The notes beneath the pieces were generated by a model. It made no database searches. It saw only the letters and a list, made by a program, of their open reading frames with translations, and was not told where the DNA came from. 64,000 nt of DNA from assembly GCA_951799425.1 (NCBI GenBank), contig OX637392.1:31890093-31954092 (forward strand), written 5' to 3'. Positions 23,931 through 36,306 of this stretch are shown piece after piece. Source of the DNA: Ilex aquifolium. Lineage: Eukaryota > Streptophyta > Magnoliopsida > Aquifoliales > Aquifoliaceae. The translations under genes and the position numbers were made by a program. Position 1 is the first letter of the stretch. Every line of letters starts with the position of its first letter.

Positions 23931-24962
23931 TTACACCTCAAGACTATCTACTTTCCTAGACAATTTGGAAATTTGTGAAAGTAGGTCCTCCCGGTCTTTC
24001 AAATCATATATCCCTCCCCTTTGAGATTGACCACTTACTGGCAAAGTCCTAGGTACATCACTTGGGTCCCTAACATCCCACGATTGTGCATTTTCAGCCA
24101 AGGTACCAAAGTAGTCAAGGGCCTCGTCAGGGTATTTGTTCAAAAATTCACCATTGCACATCATGTCAATGAATTGCCTATGGTTTGGTGAGACTCCTTC
24201 ATAGAAGAAACTCACCAATTGCCACGATTTAAAACCATGATGTGATATGGATTGAATCAAATCTTTATAGCGATCCCAACACTGATAGAATTGTTCATTG
24301 GGTTTTTCAGAAAAGTTTTGAATGTCTTTTTTCAAAGAAGTGGTTCTATGAACCGGAAAAAACTTTTTCAAAAAGAATGAAACTATATGGTCCCAAGATA
24401 GCATGGTCCGAGGCCCCATAGAATCAAACCAAATCTTTGCCTTACCCTCCAACGAAAAAGAGAAAAGTTTCATCCTTGCTATCTCTTCCATGTTGTAATT
24501 TGGGATAAAGGTTGCAACTATTTCCTCATAAGACTTTAGATGACTATAAGGGTTTTCCTTCTCGACCCCCTGAAATTTAGGGAGTAGTTGCAACATCCAT
24601 GGTTTGATTACAAAGAGATGTGCTTGGACTGGAAGAACAAGGCATGATGGTGTGGAGCTACGGGTCGGCTGAAGGAACTCCCGTATTGTCCTTGGTGGAG
24701 GGTCAAGTTGGATGTTCCCTTCATTCCTAGGTGGGGGAAATTGCACTCGTGGGTTAGGCATCCTATTTTCGGGTAACCCCCCACCCCTTTGAGCATTTGG
24801 ATTTGCACCGACATTGTCAAAGTTTCCACCACCTTGCATGTTTGGGTTGACATCCACATTTTCAAAATTGTCACCCGCATCCTTGGGTGGGTCTTGGTCG
24901 ATGTTCATGTTGGGGCCTAAGGGTTGTCTAACTAATCGGTGATAGTCGTCCCTTCCCCACAT
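23931..24962 (-). pseudogene. gag: Element E gag N-terminal part, ends at an in-frame TAA
   Basis: 343 codons from MWGRDDYHRLVRQPL to SRKVDSLEV. They hold an Asn/Pro/Gly-rich N-terminus, the Athila motif RTIREFLQPTRSSTPSC and a Retrotrans_gag capsid domain (about residues 125-260, with FSFSLEGKAKIWFDSM and FYQCWDRYKDLIQ). A single TAA (23931-23933) separates it from the zinc knuckle and pol, which continue in the same frame 4 codons later. This may be an inactivating transition. Programmed readthrough is less likely, because the knuckle belongs to gag in this family. Confidence 0.85.
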
Positions 24963-25121
24963 GCAACAAAATATCTATACAAATGAAATTATACACAAAC
25001 AAGAATATGTACACGAGACAACGTACCTCAGCCCGTGATGAAGATCACGGGACTTACCTCCGTTGTTCGGAAATCACTTCCTTGATTTGACACTTGCCTT
25101 CCCCGGCAACGGCGCCAAAAA
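24963..25121 (-). other. Leader and primer-binding site of E
   Basis: Non-coding, between the LTR and the gag ATG. The minus strand at 25099-25117 reads TGGCGCCGTTGCCGGGGAA, the Asp-tRNA-type site of Athila, 4 bases from the LTR. Confidence 0.9.
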
Positions 25122-26800
25122 TGATTGATTGGAAACTATGTCTTTCCTAACCCCTAAAATGTTATCCCTCAAATGATGCAATGTATGAGCGGAAGGAAGG
25201 ATTTCTCCCCCTTTGGGATAGTGTGAAAAGAAAGGGCAATGAGGAAAGGGAAATGGGAAGATGTAAATATGGGATATGTATGCACAAAAATGCTCCCCAA
25301 TCGCAAGGAGACTTTCGTGTGTTGTGAGTTACTTGGAAGAGTATTCCAAGGTCGTATCCACAGGGAAGGAAGTGAATCAAGATTGAAGTGATTTGGTGAA
25401 AAACGGAAATGTAAAATCTTTTGTCTTGAGAGTTGGTTTGTGAAGTGTATGCTAATGAAGATGTAATGATAAAACAAGTGTTGGCAATTCCAAGAGATCA
25501 CTCCAATGGGTATACCACCTCAACTCAAATCACTCCTCCGATTGAGCATGAATGAACGCTTGAATTACGGAAAGCCGAGGATGACGTCGGTGAGTATCTA
25601 AGCATAAACCGTGACTAGGCCTACGGTTTATCAAAGACTCATCGACTCATCCATTTTCCATCCGGTCAAAACGAACCATTTGACTCTAAAGGGAAGGAGG
25701 AGAAAGAGTTGAAATGGTATCCCCAAAGGAGATCCCTCTTGGTCTTGCCAACTAAAGGATTTAGCTACTCATACTTGGAATGGAAATGACTATGTAATGA
25801 AAGTGCATTGCAAATCTATGAACTTCTAAAGCTACAAAGTACAAGAATTCATGAGCTAAAAGACAATGCATTTAAACCCATTACATAGCTATGAAAATGA
25901 AGAACTTTAATTCATTAATGGTAGAAAGTGGAAGAGAACATTAAACTAGTGAGAAGCATGAAAGAACTTACATTAATGGCATTCAAAGAAGTTCTAAAGA
26001 GTCTTAGAGGAGAATGCAAGGCAATGTACTGGAAAATAAGTGAAAATTACAACTTTCTCTCTCTAGAATCTACTATTCATCATCTCTACGCTTGGAGCAT
26101 CTCTCTCTAAAAACTCTCTAATGTAATACATAATGCATAATCCATCCAATAATCCTCTCTGGCTCCTTTTCCTCTAATTCAGCCCTTGTCATGGAGATCA
26201 TTCATCAACCCTAACGTGCAGGAGACATGGAGTAGCCTGGAGAAGTGATCTCCATCAATAGGTTGCAGGTGATGGCTTGGACAGGGCATGGCAGGGCACT
26301 CCTCAAGACCCAGCAGCTCAACTTCTCACTCCTCTCATTAATGCTCTCTTGCAATCAATAGTCCAAAAGAGGTGTGAACACAATGAATAGTGTTGTGGGC
26401 TTGCAGGAGGCAGGTGGGAGAAGACATGGTGGGGTCCACAAAAATCGGCTGAAACAAGTTCGCAGAATTTGGGCAAAATTCCTTCGGGCATACCGGTACG
26501 CGTACCGGTACGCAGCACTCCAGTAGGGTCAGCGTACCGGTACGCGTACCGGTACGCTAGCCTTATTTTCCTGAATTTCTTCCTGTCCTCCCCTGTTGAG
26601 CTTGCCTTTGGTTTTCCTTCACCCTTATTCATCTTGATGTATTTGAGAAGCCTCAAGATGGTTATGTTGCGCACTTTTACCCTGCAATCATCAAATGCTA
26701 AATTTAGAAATTATGAAGTAAAACTCCATCTTTTAATTATAAAAACCATTAATTAACATTGATTTGCACATGTGAATCATACAATATATTGTGCTAATCA
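25122..26800 (-). repeat. 5' LTR of element E (1679 bp)
   Basis: Plus-strand ends are TGATTGATTGG and GTGCTAATCA, so the element starts TGATTAGCAC on its own strand. It is followed by GTATG. It carries the full palindrome cluster (26490-26555). Confidence 0.95.
26490..26580 (-). promoter_or_regulatory. U3 palindrome cluster of E (GTACCGGTAC)
   Basis: Four 10-bp palindromes, two on each side of a GCACTCCAGTAGGGTCAGCG spacer, about 245-310 bp from the LTR start. The same block, minus one palindrome, stands upstream of ORF3 at 17166. LTR K has four such palindromes with other spacers at 59551-59603. Confidence 0.65.
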
Positions 26801-29447
26801 GTATGCTCGGCTGATAACTATTGTTGTAGTCAAACTCCACTAAGGGTAGGTGTTCTTCCCAACTACCCTTGAGATCTAGGACGCATGCCCGTATAATGTC
26901 CTCTAAAGTCTGAATGGTCCTCTCCGACTGACCGTCTGTCTGGGGATAAAAAGATGTGCTCATCATCAACTGTGTCCCCATTGCCCACTGAAAACTCTCC
27001 AAAAAATGAGCCGTAAACCTGGGATCCCGATCCGATACTATAGATATGGGTATCCCATGTAGCCGGACAATCTCTCGTATATACAGCCTGCAGAATTCCT
27101 CAAGTGTGAAGGTCATCCTCACCGCCAAAAAGTGTGCCGACTTTGTAAGCCGGTCCACTATCACCCAAACCGCGTCATGCCCTCACGATGTCTGTGGCAA
27201 GTGGGTCACAAAATCAATCGTGACGTGCTCCCACTTCCACTCAGCCACCTCCAAAGGCTGGAGCAACCATGCGGGTCTCTGGTGCTTAGCCTTGACCTGC
27301 TGACACATGAGACATCGACTAACAAAATCTCCGACGTGCCTCTTCATCCCGCTCCAATAATATTGGCGACGAAGATCATGGTACATCTTCGTGCCACTTG
27401 GATGCATAGCAAAACGGGAGCAATGAAACTCCTTAAGGATCTCCTTTCTCAGATCTATAGAATGGGGAACCACAACCTTTTCCCTAAATCGAAGACTACC
27501 ATCCATGTGAATGGCCCAGTCCTTGTCACTTATACCCGACCGTACCCAGTCCCTGATGGACAATATCTTCGTGTCCTGCCCCTAGGACTCGATCACTCTG
27601 CTCAGTAAGGAAGGCGTAGCCACCAAACTCCCCAAAGTGCCCTAAGCCTAACCCCTATAGTGTAGCTCGAACTGTCCCATAGTATTGAGCATCTGCCACT
27701 CCCGGGAAGCCACACTAGCCAAGACTCCCCGTGACTTCCGGCTGAGTGCATCAGCCACCACGTTTGCCTTACCGGGATGGTAATGCAAAGTGAAGTCGTA
27801 GTCCTCCAAATACTCTATTCACCTGCGTTGCCTCATGTTGAGGTCTTGTTGTGTAAAATGTACTTCAGACTCTTGTGGTTCGAAAACACCTCGAACTGCT
27901 CTCCGTATAAATAGTGGCGCCAAGCCTTCAAGGCAAATACAATGGCTGCCAATTCCATGTCGTGTGTAGGATAATTCTGCTCGTGGTTCTTTAACTGCCA
28001 AGAACCATAAGCCACCATCTTCCCGGACGGCATCAAAACGCAACCAAGTCCGTCCTTGGAGGCATCACAATATATTGTGTACCTCTGTCCCCTCTTTGGG
28101 ACTATCAGAATAGGAGCTGAAGTAAGCCTCCTCTTCAACTCTTGGAATGTCTTCTCACACGAATCATCTCACTGAAACTTTACCTCTTTCTAGGTCAATC
28201 TCATCATAGGTGCAGCTAGTCGGGAGAAGTCCTCAATGAACCTCCTGTAATACCCTGCCAATCCCAAGAAACTACGTATCTCGAAGACTGACTTCAGCCT
28301 CTCCCAACTCATAACTGCCTCAACCTTCTCCGGATCAACTGACACACCCGAAGCCGACACCAGGTGTCCTAAGAATTTCAACTCCGTGAGCCAAAATTCA
28401 CACTTGCTGAACTTGGCGTACAACTGATGGTACCTCAAGGTCTGGAGAACAACCCTCAAGTGACCCTCATGCTCCTCCTCAGACTTGGAGTAGATCAAAA
28501 TGTCGTCAATAAAGACCACGACAAACTGATCTAGGTAGGGTTGGAACACCCTATGCATGAGATCCATGAATGCCGCCGGGGCATTCGTCAATCCAAAAGT
28601 CATGACGGTAAACTCAAAATGCCCATACCGCATCCTAAACACCGTCGTAGGGATATCCGCCTCCCTAACCCTCAACTGATGGTAACCCATGCGTAGATCT
28701 ATCTTGGAGTAGACCCGCGCCCCTCTGAGTTGATCAAATAAATCATCAATCCTCGGCAAAGGGTATCTATTCTTGATAGTAACCATATTCAACTACCGGT
28801 AGTCTATGCATAGCTGAAGGGTCTTGTCCTTTTTCTTGGCAAACAACACCGGAGCGCCCCAAGGTATGGTGCTCGATCCAATGAACCCCTTGTCCATTAA
28901 TTCTTTCAACTAGACCTTGAGTTCTTGTAACTTTGCAGGTGTCATTCTATGCAGAGTCATAGAAATGGGCGATGTACCTGGGTGCAACTCAATAGTGAAG
29001 TCTACATCCCTATGTGGAGGTAATCCCGGTAGTTCATCTAAAAAAAACATTCTCATACTTACAAACCACCCGAGGTAAACCCAACTCCTGTCTCGCCTCG
29101 TCCTCTAGGGCAAGGCTTGCCAGCCAACCCATCACCTGCCCGTGTCATCAAGAGTCATACATGACTTGGGGTAAAACATCGTGCTTTTTCCCCTAAAACT
29201 TGAAACAAACACTGTCCGGTGTGTAGGCAATGACCCTCTTCCAATCACAATCAATGACAACTCGGTGTGCCGCCAACCAGTCTATCCCAATGATGACATC
29301 AAACTCTGTCATGTCCAGGACCCTAAGGTCCACGGTGAGTAGAAACCCCGAGATCTCTAACTCACCCTAGCTCCTAGGAGAGAACTCACTTGCAATGGCT
29401 TTTCCAAGGTTACAACCTCTAAGCCCAAATCCCTCACACAAGTCAAA
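26801..29447 (-). pseudogene. pol: Element D pol relic (IN core, RNase H, RT, PR remnant)
   Basis: The integrase core is at 26801-27200 ([20 protein letters not shown]) and its HHCC region at 27183-27480 (H...H...CLMCQQ). RNase H is at 27830-28140, with SNHKSLKY where Asp is usual. RT is at 28190-28950 with an intact FIDD and [15 protein letters not shown] protease remnant at 29200-29447 lacks the DSGA active site. Stops and frameshifts divide the segments. The right end is a deletion junction: protease text passes directly into the 5' leader at about 29447. Confidence 0.88.
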
Positions 29448-29786
29448 TAATAATAGAGCACTAACTTAGTTTCCCAAAGTAGGGATCAAAGTTGAAACAT
29501 TGAGATTTCTCTCATTGTCTCACTAGTAGAGCGTATGCCACCACTAGTAGACATTTACACCTTGAACTATCCCGTTCATTCTCTTTCTGACCGCCAAGGT
29601 TATGTTCTCTAACCCTAGTATCTCTTTTCCATATACATTTAACTATGCATAATCTTCACGTAACACATAACACATAATATGTAGCATATTAAAGCACATA
29701 ACATGAAATGCACAATGAATGCAATGGTCTAGACCCATGCCCCTCAAGCCCTAGGTAAATCGTGTACCTAAGCTCTAATACCAAGC
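29448..29786 (-). other. Leader and primer-binding site of D
   Basis: Non-coding. The minus strand at 29767-29786 reads GCTTGGTATTAGAGCTTAGG, next to the LTR and close to the TTGGTATCAGAGC type used by initiator Met-tRNA primed chromoviruses. H has GCTTGGAATCAGAGCTTAGG at 46902. Confidence 0.82.
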
Positions 29787-29996
29787 TGTGAGACCCCAAA
29801 AATCGGAGGTCCTTTGTCAATCTTTTGATCACCCATCAACCCGCGGAATACCCGTGGATACTGTGTTACTCGATATCACGCCATTATGCCCCATTTATCG
29901 GGATCCATAATTTAACAAAATTCGGGCAATGTCTCCTTTGTACGGGGAGCTCTACCCAAAAACACAACCTGTGCAATCATATAACATTGACGACAA

Positions 29997-31932
29997 TGAT
30001 TAGTACTTAAAATTGACATGTTATTATGACATTTTAAGACTAATTGTACTTTAATGGAGTTCAAGTGATGTCATTTCAGGCTCTAAATTGAACAAGGACC
30101 CAAGAACAACAAGTACCACACTTGGATGCAGCACCAGCACATTAGGGCCAAAATTGGAAAAGCTTGGAGCACAGCCAGAACGTTCGAACGCCAAATCACG
30201 TTCGAACGTCCACATTGCACTGTAGCAGACTCAACTGCTGAAGAGAAGGCGTGTTGCAGTTAGGAAAGAAGACTGGAGCTCTGAAGCACTTGAGTGTCAC
30301 GTTCGAACGCCAACTCACGTTCGAACGTACACTTGAGTTGATGGAAGACCAGACCACTGCAAAGAGTTGGAACTGAACCTCACAGAAGACCACCAGACTA
30401 CTCGAGTGATAGGGTCAAAGCAAATCTGGCGTTCGAACGCCCTCAGTGCAAAAACAGAAGAAACGTTTGAACGGCAGTAAACGTTCGAACGCCCTTAGTG
30501 CAAAAACAGAAAAAACGTTCGAACGCCAACTCACGTTCGAACGTTATTCACAGACTGGCAGCAGAGTTGTTGACTGTTCACTTGGACTTGGGCGGAAAAT
30601 ACTATTTCTTCACCCCCCCCTTGTCTCCTCCTCTTGCCTATAGATACTCCTCTTGTTGGAGAGTTATAGGAGCCAAGTAGGAAGTAGGAAAGTTGATGGA
30701 GGCTTAGACTCCCACTCTCATTGTAGATTTAGCTCATTTCCCTTGTATGAAGTCTTTATTTTAGAGATTAGTTTGGCTTTAGTCCAACATCTCTTACTTG
30801 TTATAACAGTAGTTTTATGTTTATGCTTTCATTTTTCATGCATAGAAGAGAGATAGCTCACCTTTTGGTTGAGGAAGCAACCCTCCAATTCTTGGTTGAG
30901 GAAGCCACCCTCCAAATGTGACTAGTTTTCTTCTACTTTTATTGTTCATATATTTCACTTCCATTGCTTGCGCTTCTTTCTTTCTTAGAAGAGTGAAACT
31001 CTTCCACTTTTCTAGAGCTTTACCAAAGCCGTGAAGGGTGGAATGTGATTCACCCATTCTTTGTTAAAGATTGGCTACGCATTTGTTGTTACTTTATCTT
31101 ATAAGTTCTCTACTTGGAGGGATGAGCATCACTCACTTTTCTAGCTTTACCCAAGCCATGAAGAGTGAGTAGTTTCTCATTCACTCTTTAGTAAGAGGAG
31201 AAGGGCATGTATAAGTTATCCGGGAATCATATTTGTGCAATGTTTCTATGCTTAACGCTTATTTCCTCTTGTTATTGGATGATTGATTGCATCTAGCAAA
31301 GCTAGGGTACTTTGTATAATTGTGGGTTCTTTCTATGACACGGATGACTCTTGCATAGAAAGACTCATCAGTTCAAGGCAAGTACCCCGGCTAGATCCTC
31401 ATGACTACCCCTCAATCTTCCCCCTTATTGTACTTCATTTAAAGAATGGAATATTAATATCATGATTGGATGTCTTGTAGAAACACTTGCTTGTTTGTAG
31501 ACGGGTTAAGTCTCGGCACAAGCAATTGTTGTAAACTTCTAGAAAGACATCGGAATCATGTTCTTAATTCTCACAATCCATCTTTATCTTCCGATTAACT
31601 TGCTGTTGACACGGGAGTTAATTGAGTTATCAAGCACAATTATGACAAACCGGATAACTAGCTACATGTCCAGATCCTTGCACTAAAGAGTGACTTTTTT
31701 TATTAGCACCTATTTTGTTAAGAAAATCTTCCTGGAAAGAATCTTATATTCTGTCCAGAAAAACTCATATCTCACAGCAAATCTCAAAGGTTACAATCAA
31801 TAGGTCTCTACCACTGCTCACCTCAGAAATATCAACAAAAGTTCCCTGTGGATTCGACTCCGGACTCAAACCGGATTATTACTACAGCTTGACCGCCTGC
31901 ACTTGGGTGTACACATTTCGGATCAAGCATCA
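29997..31932 (+). mobile_element. Element F: solo Athila LTR (1936 bp)
   Basis: Starts TGATTAGTAC and ends AAGCATCA. Flanked by GACAA (29992-29996) and GACAC (31933-31937); the uninterrupted sibling LTR has GACAC here, so the target duplication has one mismatch. No internal element sequence is attached, the signature of LTR-LTR recombination. Same family as I and J. Confidence 0.92.
30180..30646 (+). promoter_or_regulatory. U3 palindromes and TATA box of LTR F
   Basis: Nine CGTTCGAACG-type palindromes (one mutated) lie between 30180 and 30546, several in pairs 18 bp apart (30180/30198, 30300/30318). A TATAGATA follows at 30638-30646. I and J have nine each in the same arrangement, with TATAAATA instead. 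Confidence 0.6.
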
Positions 31933-34100
31933 GACACCGGGTCCATTTATGAGTAACCATTGACCACACCGAGTCCATTTATGAGTAAACATTGACCACA
32001 CCGGGTCCATTTATCCATACTCATATAACAACATGCAATGTTACATTAAAATAGTCCATACGAATTCGATTACAATTCTTTTACATACATTACATGCCAA
32101 AAACTAAATTATAAGTCTAGTTTTACAAAAACATCATTTAAAGCCACATTTTGACTTTTCTTCAACATTTAGGCCCCGATTGAGAGCCTTCCACGGGCGT
32201 GAACCCCGCACCTGAAATATTTTCCCATATAGCGTGAACCCCACTCCTAAAGAGGCTACTCCCCACCCTAGATGCATATGAAATGTCACATGCAATTTCA
32301 ACAAGCAACATACATTCCAAACAAGAATATGCAATTCAGTGTTGGAAATCACCATGTCATGCTATAAAATGAGATGAGACTCACTCATGCACTTTAACCC
32401 GAGCCCACTCCGGCTCCCACAACACAATGAAATGCCAATGTGTATAAATCCGTCATTGATGAAATACATCCAATGATCTTTTTGAAATAAAAATCATGTC
32501 TTTATTATAAAACAAAATCATGTATCTTTGTTACACATCAAATGACTATTTTATAAAACAAAATCATGTATCTTTATTGGGTAGCGGAGTTTTGGTGTTG
32601 CGCCGCCGGTTCCGCACACCGATACACTTTTCCAAAATTTCACTATAGGGGAGTGTATGAACCAAGTAATCGGGTCTTGAACCCGAGGGAGAATTTGGTC
32701 CTGCTTGTTATACCAGATACAAGTTTTTCATGCAAACTATGCGACTCAGTCGAATCTTCGATCCAACTTTCCCCGAGCCCAAGTATCATCCACCAAGAAT
32801 GGTGTTTGATCAAACCATGCACACACACCCACCAAATGCAATGTCTCTGTGCATATGCAATGTAATGAACCATTGCAATATCAATATCATGCCCCATATG
32901 TAATAAATGTCATATGGGCTAATTTAATCACATTCAACATTTTCATGGCAAATTATATCCAAAGCATATAACTTCCATAAAGTCATCACAATGCCAATAT
33001 ATCATAAGCATATACCAGCATTCACGTTTAACAACAATTTTTCCCAAGCATGTCATACATAATCTATGCAATAACACACTTAATTTTCACATAGGCATTT
33101 AGTCAAACACCATTAAGGCACCAAATCATGTTATCACATAAAAATGCCCATAATCATCACATAAATCAAAAAATCACATTTAGTGATTTCCACATACCCA
33201 ATTATCAAAATTTCAAGAAATCACAATCTAGTAATTCCTATGTATTCAAGTCAAGATTGAATTTATTCTACTCATTTCCAATACCCATTTCACATTTCAA
33301 ATACAATAGGCATTTGTTAAATCAAATCTAACAACCTACCCATTTCATACAATCATCCTAGGTTGGAAATAAACCTAAGTATGATGAAAATCCTACCTCT
33401 TAAAGCGTAAAAGAACGTTGGTAAGCTCCAAGAATACACCCCCAAGCTCAAACCTTGATTTCTCCAAAATTCTATCTCGAAAAATTCGGTGAAATTTTCT
33501 CTTTTTGGTACGTAAGCATAGCCCTCGTCGAGGAGACCGAATTTAATTCTTGGCTCGAGTTGATTTGGGCGACGGAGAGGCGAAGATCGTAGAGAGAAGT
33601 CTTGAATCTCTCTTTTTTTCTTCCTTTCTCCCTCTTCTTCTCTTCCACCATTAACACATTGGAATCAGCAGACATTTTTGTAAAAAAAATCAGATTTTTG
33701 TCCCTATTTATAACCTTTAACGCTTGGTCCACGTCGCGCCACACGCTCCCCTTTTCCAGGTCCGTTTTCGCCCCAAAACGATTAAATTTCGCTCCGGTTC
33801 AAGTTCAAATATTTTTATTTCAACTTGTTTTAAATTATTTTCCAAATTTCAAAATTTTATTAAAAATTTCGTTTTTGGGTAACCCGAGACCTGATCACCT
33901 CGTAAAATGCGAAAAAATTCGACTATCTCGGAATTCGACGAAAATTATCTGGGTAACTAGATTTTGCGAGACGAATCCATTGGTGTGGTTCGTTTCATCA
34001 TCCGAGCTCTAGAGAAATACGGGTTTTGAACCCGTACCGTAGTGGCAATTTACCGTTTTGCCCTTTCTTATAAAAAGTTCAAATTTACCCGGATTTTACA

Positions 34101-35184
34101 AAAATGACCATACCTGGTTCAAAAAACTGTTTTTGAAATATCACCATTCCTTACTTTTAGCTGATGATAACATGTCTGAGATCAACCTTGCTAAATGCTC
34201 TGTCACCTTGCAACTAACCAAATAATTCATCAATGCGAGACAAGGGATATTTGTTACATATTGTTGTCTTACTTAACTGGTTGTAATCAATGCATAATCT
34301 CAAAGTCCCATTTTTTTTCTTCACAAATAAAACACGAGCACCCCTCCGTGAAACACTAGGCCGAATAAATCCCCGATCTAGTAAATCTTACAATTGTATC
34401 TTCAATTCTTTTTACTCAGTAGCAGCCATGCGATATGGAGTAATTGATATCGGTGAAGTTCCAAGAACTAGCTCAATGTAATCCAAGCAACTATTTGGGA
34501 AATACATCTAGAAACTCTTAAACTACTGGAATATCTTTAAGTTGTACTTCTTTCTTGGTGTCCACTACATAAGCAAGATATCCTTGACAACCCTGCCTCT
34601 GTAATTTCCTGGCTTTCATAGCTGAAATTAGACAAGTAGGTCACCTTCCGATCACCAAAAAATCTAAAATTTGTTTCATTAGCATGGTATGCAGATAACC
34701 AATCCATCCCCAGAATAATATCAAAATCTTGAATATTAAGAGGTACAAGATCAACATATAAATCTTTGTCATCCACATGTAACACACAACTCTTGTATGA
34801 TGTCTCCACTATCACTACCTCTCCTACTGGAGTAGAAAAAGCTAAGCTAGTATCCCAAAATATCAAGGGACGATCCAAATGCATGCTAAATACACATGAT
34901 ACAAATGAATATGTAGATCCTGGATCTATCAGGACACATGCATCTCTATCAAATATAGAGAGTGTACCTATAAAAATCTCAAGAGTGGCTTGAGCATCCT
35001 GGTGGGTCATAGCAAATACCCTTCTTGGAGCAATAGACTTGTTAGTTGTTCTTTTCCCACAATCACAATTACCAAAAGAAGCATTACCACCAATCTTCAC
35101 ACTACCAACCAAGTATGAAATAGATGTGGATTCTCCTTGACACTGAGAATATATATGTCCGGGTTCACCACATTTGAAACACAC
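34101..35184 (-). pseudogene. pol: Element C relic, right part (knuckle, protease, RT start)
   Basis: The frame from 35184 starts MCFKCGEPGHIYSQC, a CCHC knuckle, and leads to a protease with VLIDPGSTYSFVS (Asp-Pro-Gly-Ser-Thr, typical of chromoviruses) and FDIILGMDWLSAYHA. The first half of RT follows at 34101-34500 with shifted frames and stops. It continues at 10608, on the other side of D. Confidence 0.83.
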
Positions 35185-36306
35185 AAGACCTCGATCTGGC
35201 TAAGGGCAATCTCAAATAAAATGATACGTTGCCCCATATCAATAACAAGTGGCATGTCCACTCTGCTCACTTGAAGGTCCTCTATTAGATTGGCTGATGA
35301 ATCTTTGTCTAGATGGACTCTTTATCTACCTTGAAAATGTTCTCCAAGCTCAATTTACACTCTGACCTTTAGAAGGTTGCATCATCTGACTTCCTTTACA
35401 AGAATTGCCCACATATTTACTAGCATGTCATGCTTCGTATCTACCTTTCTTATAACCTTCTTCTTGACTTTGTTTCTCCTTTACATCCTTTTCATGTTTC
35501 TCCTTCACATCTTTTTTCACCCATTTTTCCATATTTACGAGCTCGAGATAATTATTTGCTTGATAAGAAGTAAGCTGAGATCGTATGGATAACTGTAGGC
35601 CCTTTTGAAATCTTCTTCAATTTAGCATCATCAGTTCTTACCATATCCATTGCATATCGACACAATGCTGAGAATTTAGCTTCATACTTAGCCACCAACA
35701 TCTTCTCTTATGATAACTCCATGAATTACTTCTATTTCTTAGACTGGTATGATTGTAGAAAATACTATTCATCAAATTTTTTCTCAAACATAGACCAAGT
35801 AACATTTACTAGAGTTATATCCTGAGCTTCTTGTGTTGGAGTGGATATTAATCTCTTAGCATCCTCCCACCAATTTAAATTATTCTTTGTGAGCATAAAT
35901 GTAGCAAAATTGACTCTTTCTTCAACCGTTAGATGTATAATATCAAAAATATGCATCATATCTTTTTTCTAGTTTTTTGCCTCAATTGGATTTATTGACC
36001 CCTCAAAATTTGGCGGCCTTAAAATGATCAAATAAAGAAATATGGGACCTTGTTGTTTCACCAGGTGCTATCTCCCACTCAAGATTTTTAATCCCTCCTA
36101 CTATTGTTTCTGACTGTTCCTCTGCACCATGAGATCCACTATGTCCCTCTTGATTTGATCGAATTGCTCCCTCAACTGAATCAGATGCATTAGAAACTAC
36201 CTCCTCAACTTAGTAATATAGTTCCATTGCTCTATATTTGGCATTCAAATACTGTTACATAAAATAATATTGATTCCCTATTCGAAAGTAAATTTCATCA
36301 TGTATT
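35185..36306 (-). pseudogene. gag: Element C gag relic
   Basis: Only fragments can be read, such as the capsid-like stretch at 35765-35959 (TLVNVTWSMFEKKFDE). The N-terminal end near 36200 is degraded. No LTR or primer site of C is recognisable before LTR G starts at about 36307. Confidence 0.6.

Larger units (their letters stand above)
13736..26800 (-). mobile_element. Element E: nearly complete 13-kb Athila element
   Basis: Flanked by the target duplication GTATG (13731-13735 and 26801-26805), inside the integrase gene of D. Minus-strand order: 5' LTR, primer site, gag, protease, RT, RNase H, integrase, internal polypurine-like tract, palindromes, ORF3, polypurine tract, 3' LTR. The LTRs differ by roughly 20 substitutions in about 1650 bp by my count, plus a 29-bp deletion in the left copy. 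The gag-pol reading has two in-frame stops and one frameshift; ORF3 is open. It is among the youngest insertions here. Confidence 0.95.
10609..34100 (-). mobile_element. Element D: gag-less Tekay-like element, doubly interrupted
   Basis: Both ends are clear: TGTGACGCCCC at 10609 and GGATTTTACA ending at 34100, flanked by the 5-bp target duplication AAAAT (10604-10608 and 34101-34105). Its host is the RT gene of C. Element E (13736-26800) and solo LTR F (29997-31932) are nested inside. Removing them leaves about 8.5 kb: LTR, polypurine tract, integrase, RNase H, RT, a protease remnant, leader and LTR. Gag and the protease active site are deleted at 29447, so D would be non-autonomous at best. 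Confidence 0.93.
29787..34100 (-). repeat. 5' LTR of element D, split by solo LTR F
   Basis: Starts TGTGAGACCCC at 29787 and ends GGATTTTACA at 34100, next to AAAAT. F occupies 29997-31932. The remaining ~2.4 kb matches the left LTR throughout, including a TATA box near 33705-33713 (minus). Confidence 0.92.

Noticed and set aside
23198-23941. 247-codon minus-strand frame overlapping E gag-pol
   Set aside because: It is a shifted reading of the gag C-terminal/protease region without recognisable motifs; the other frame holds all domains.
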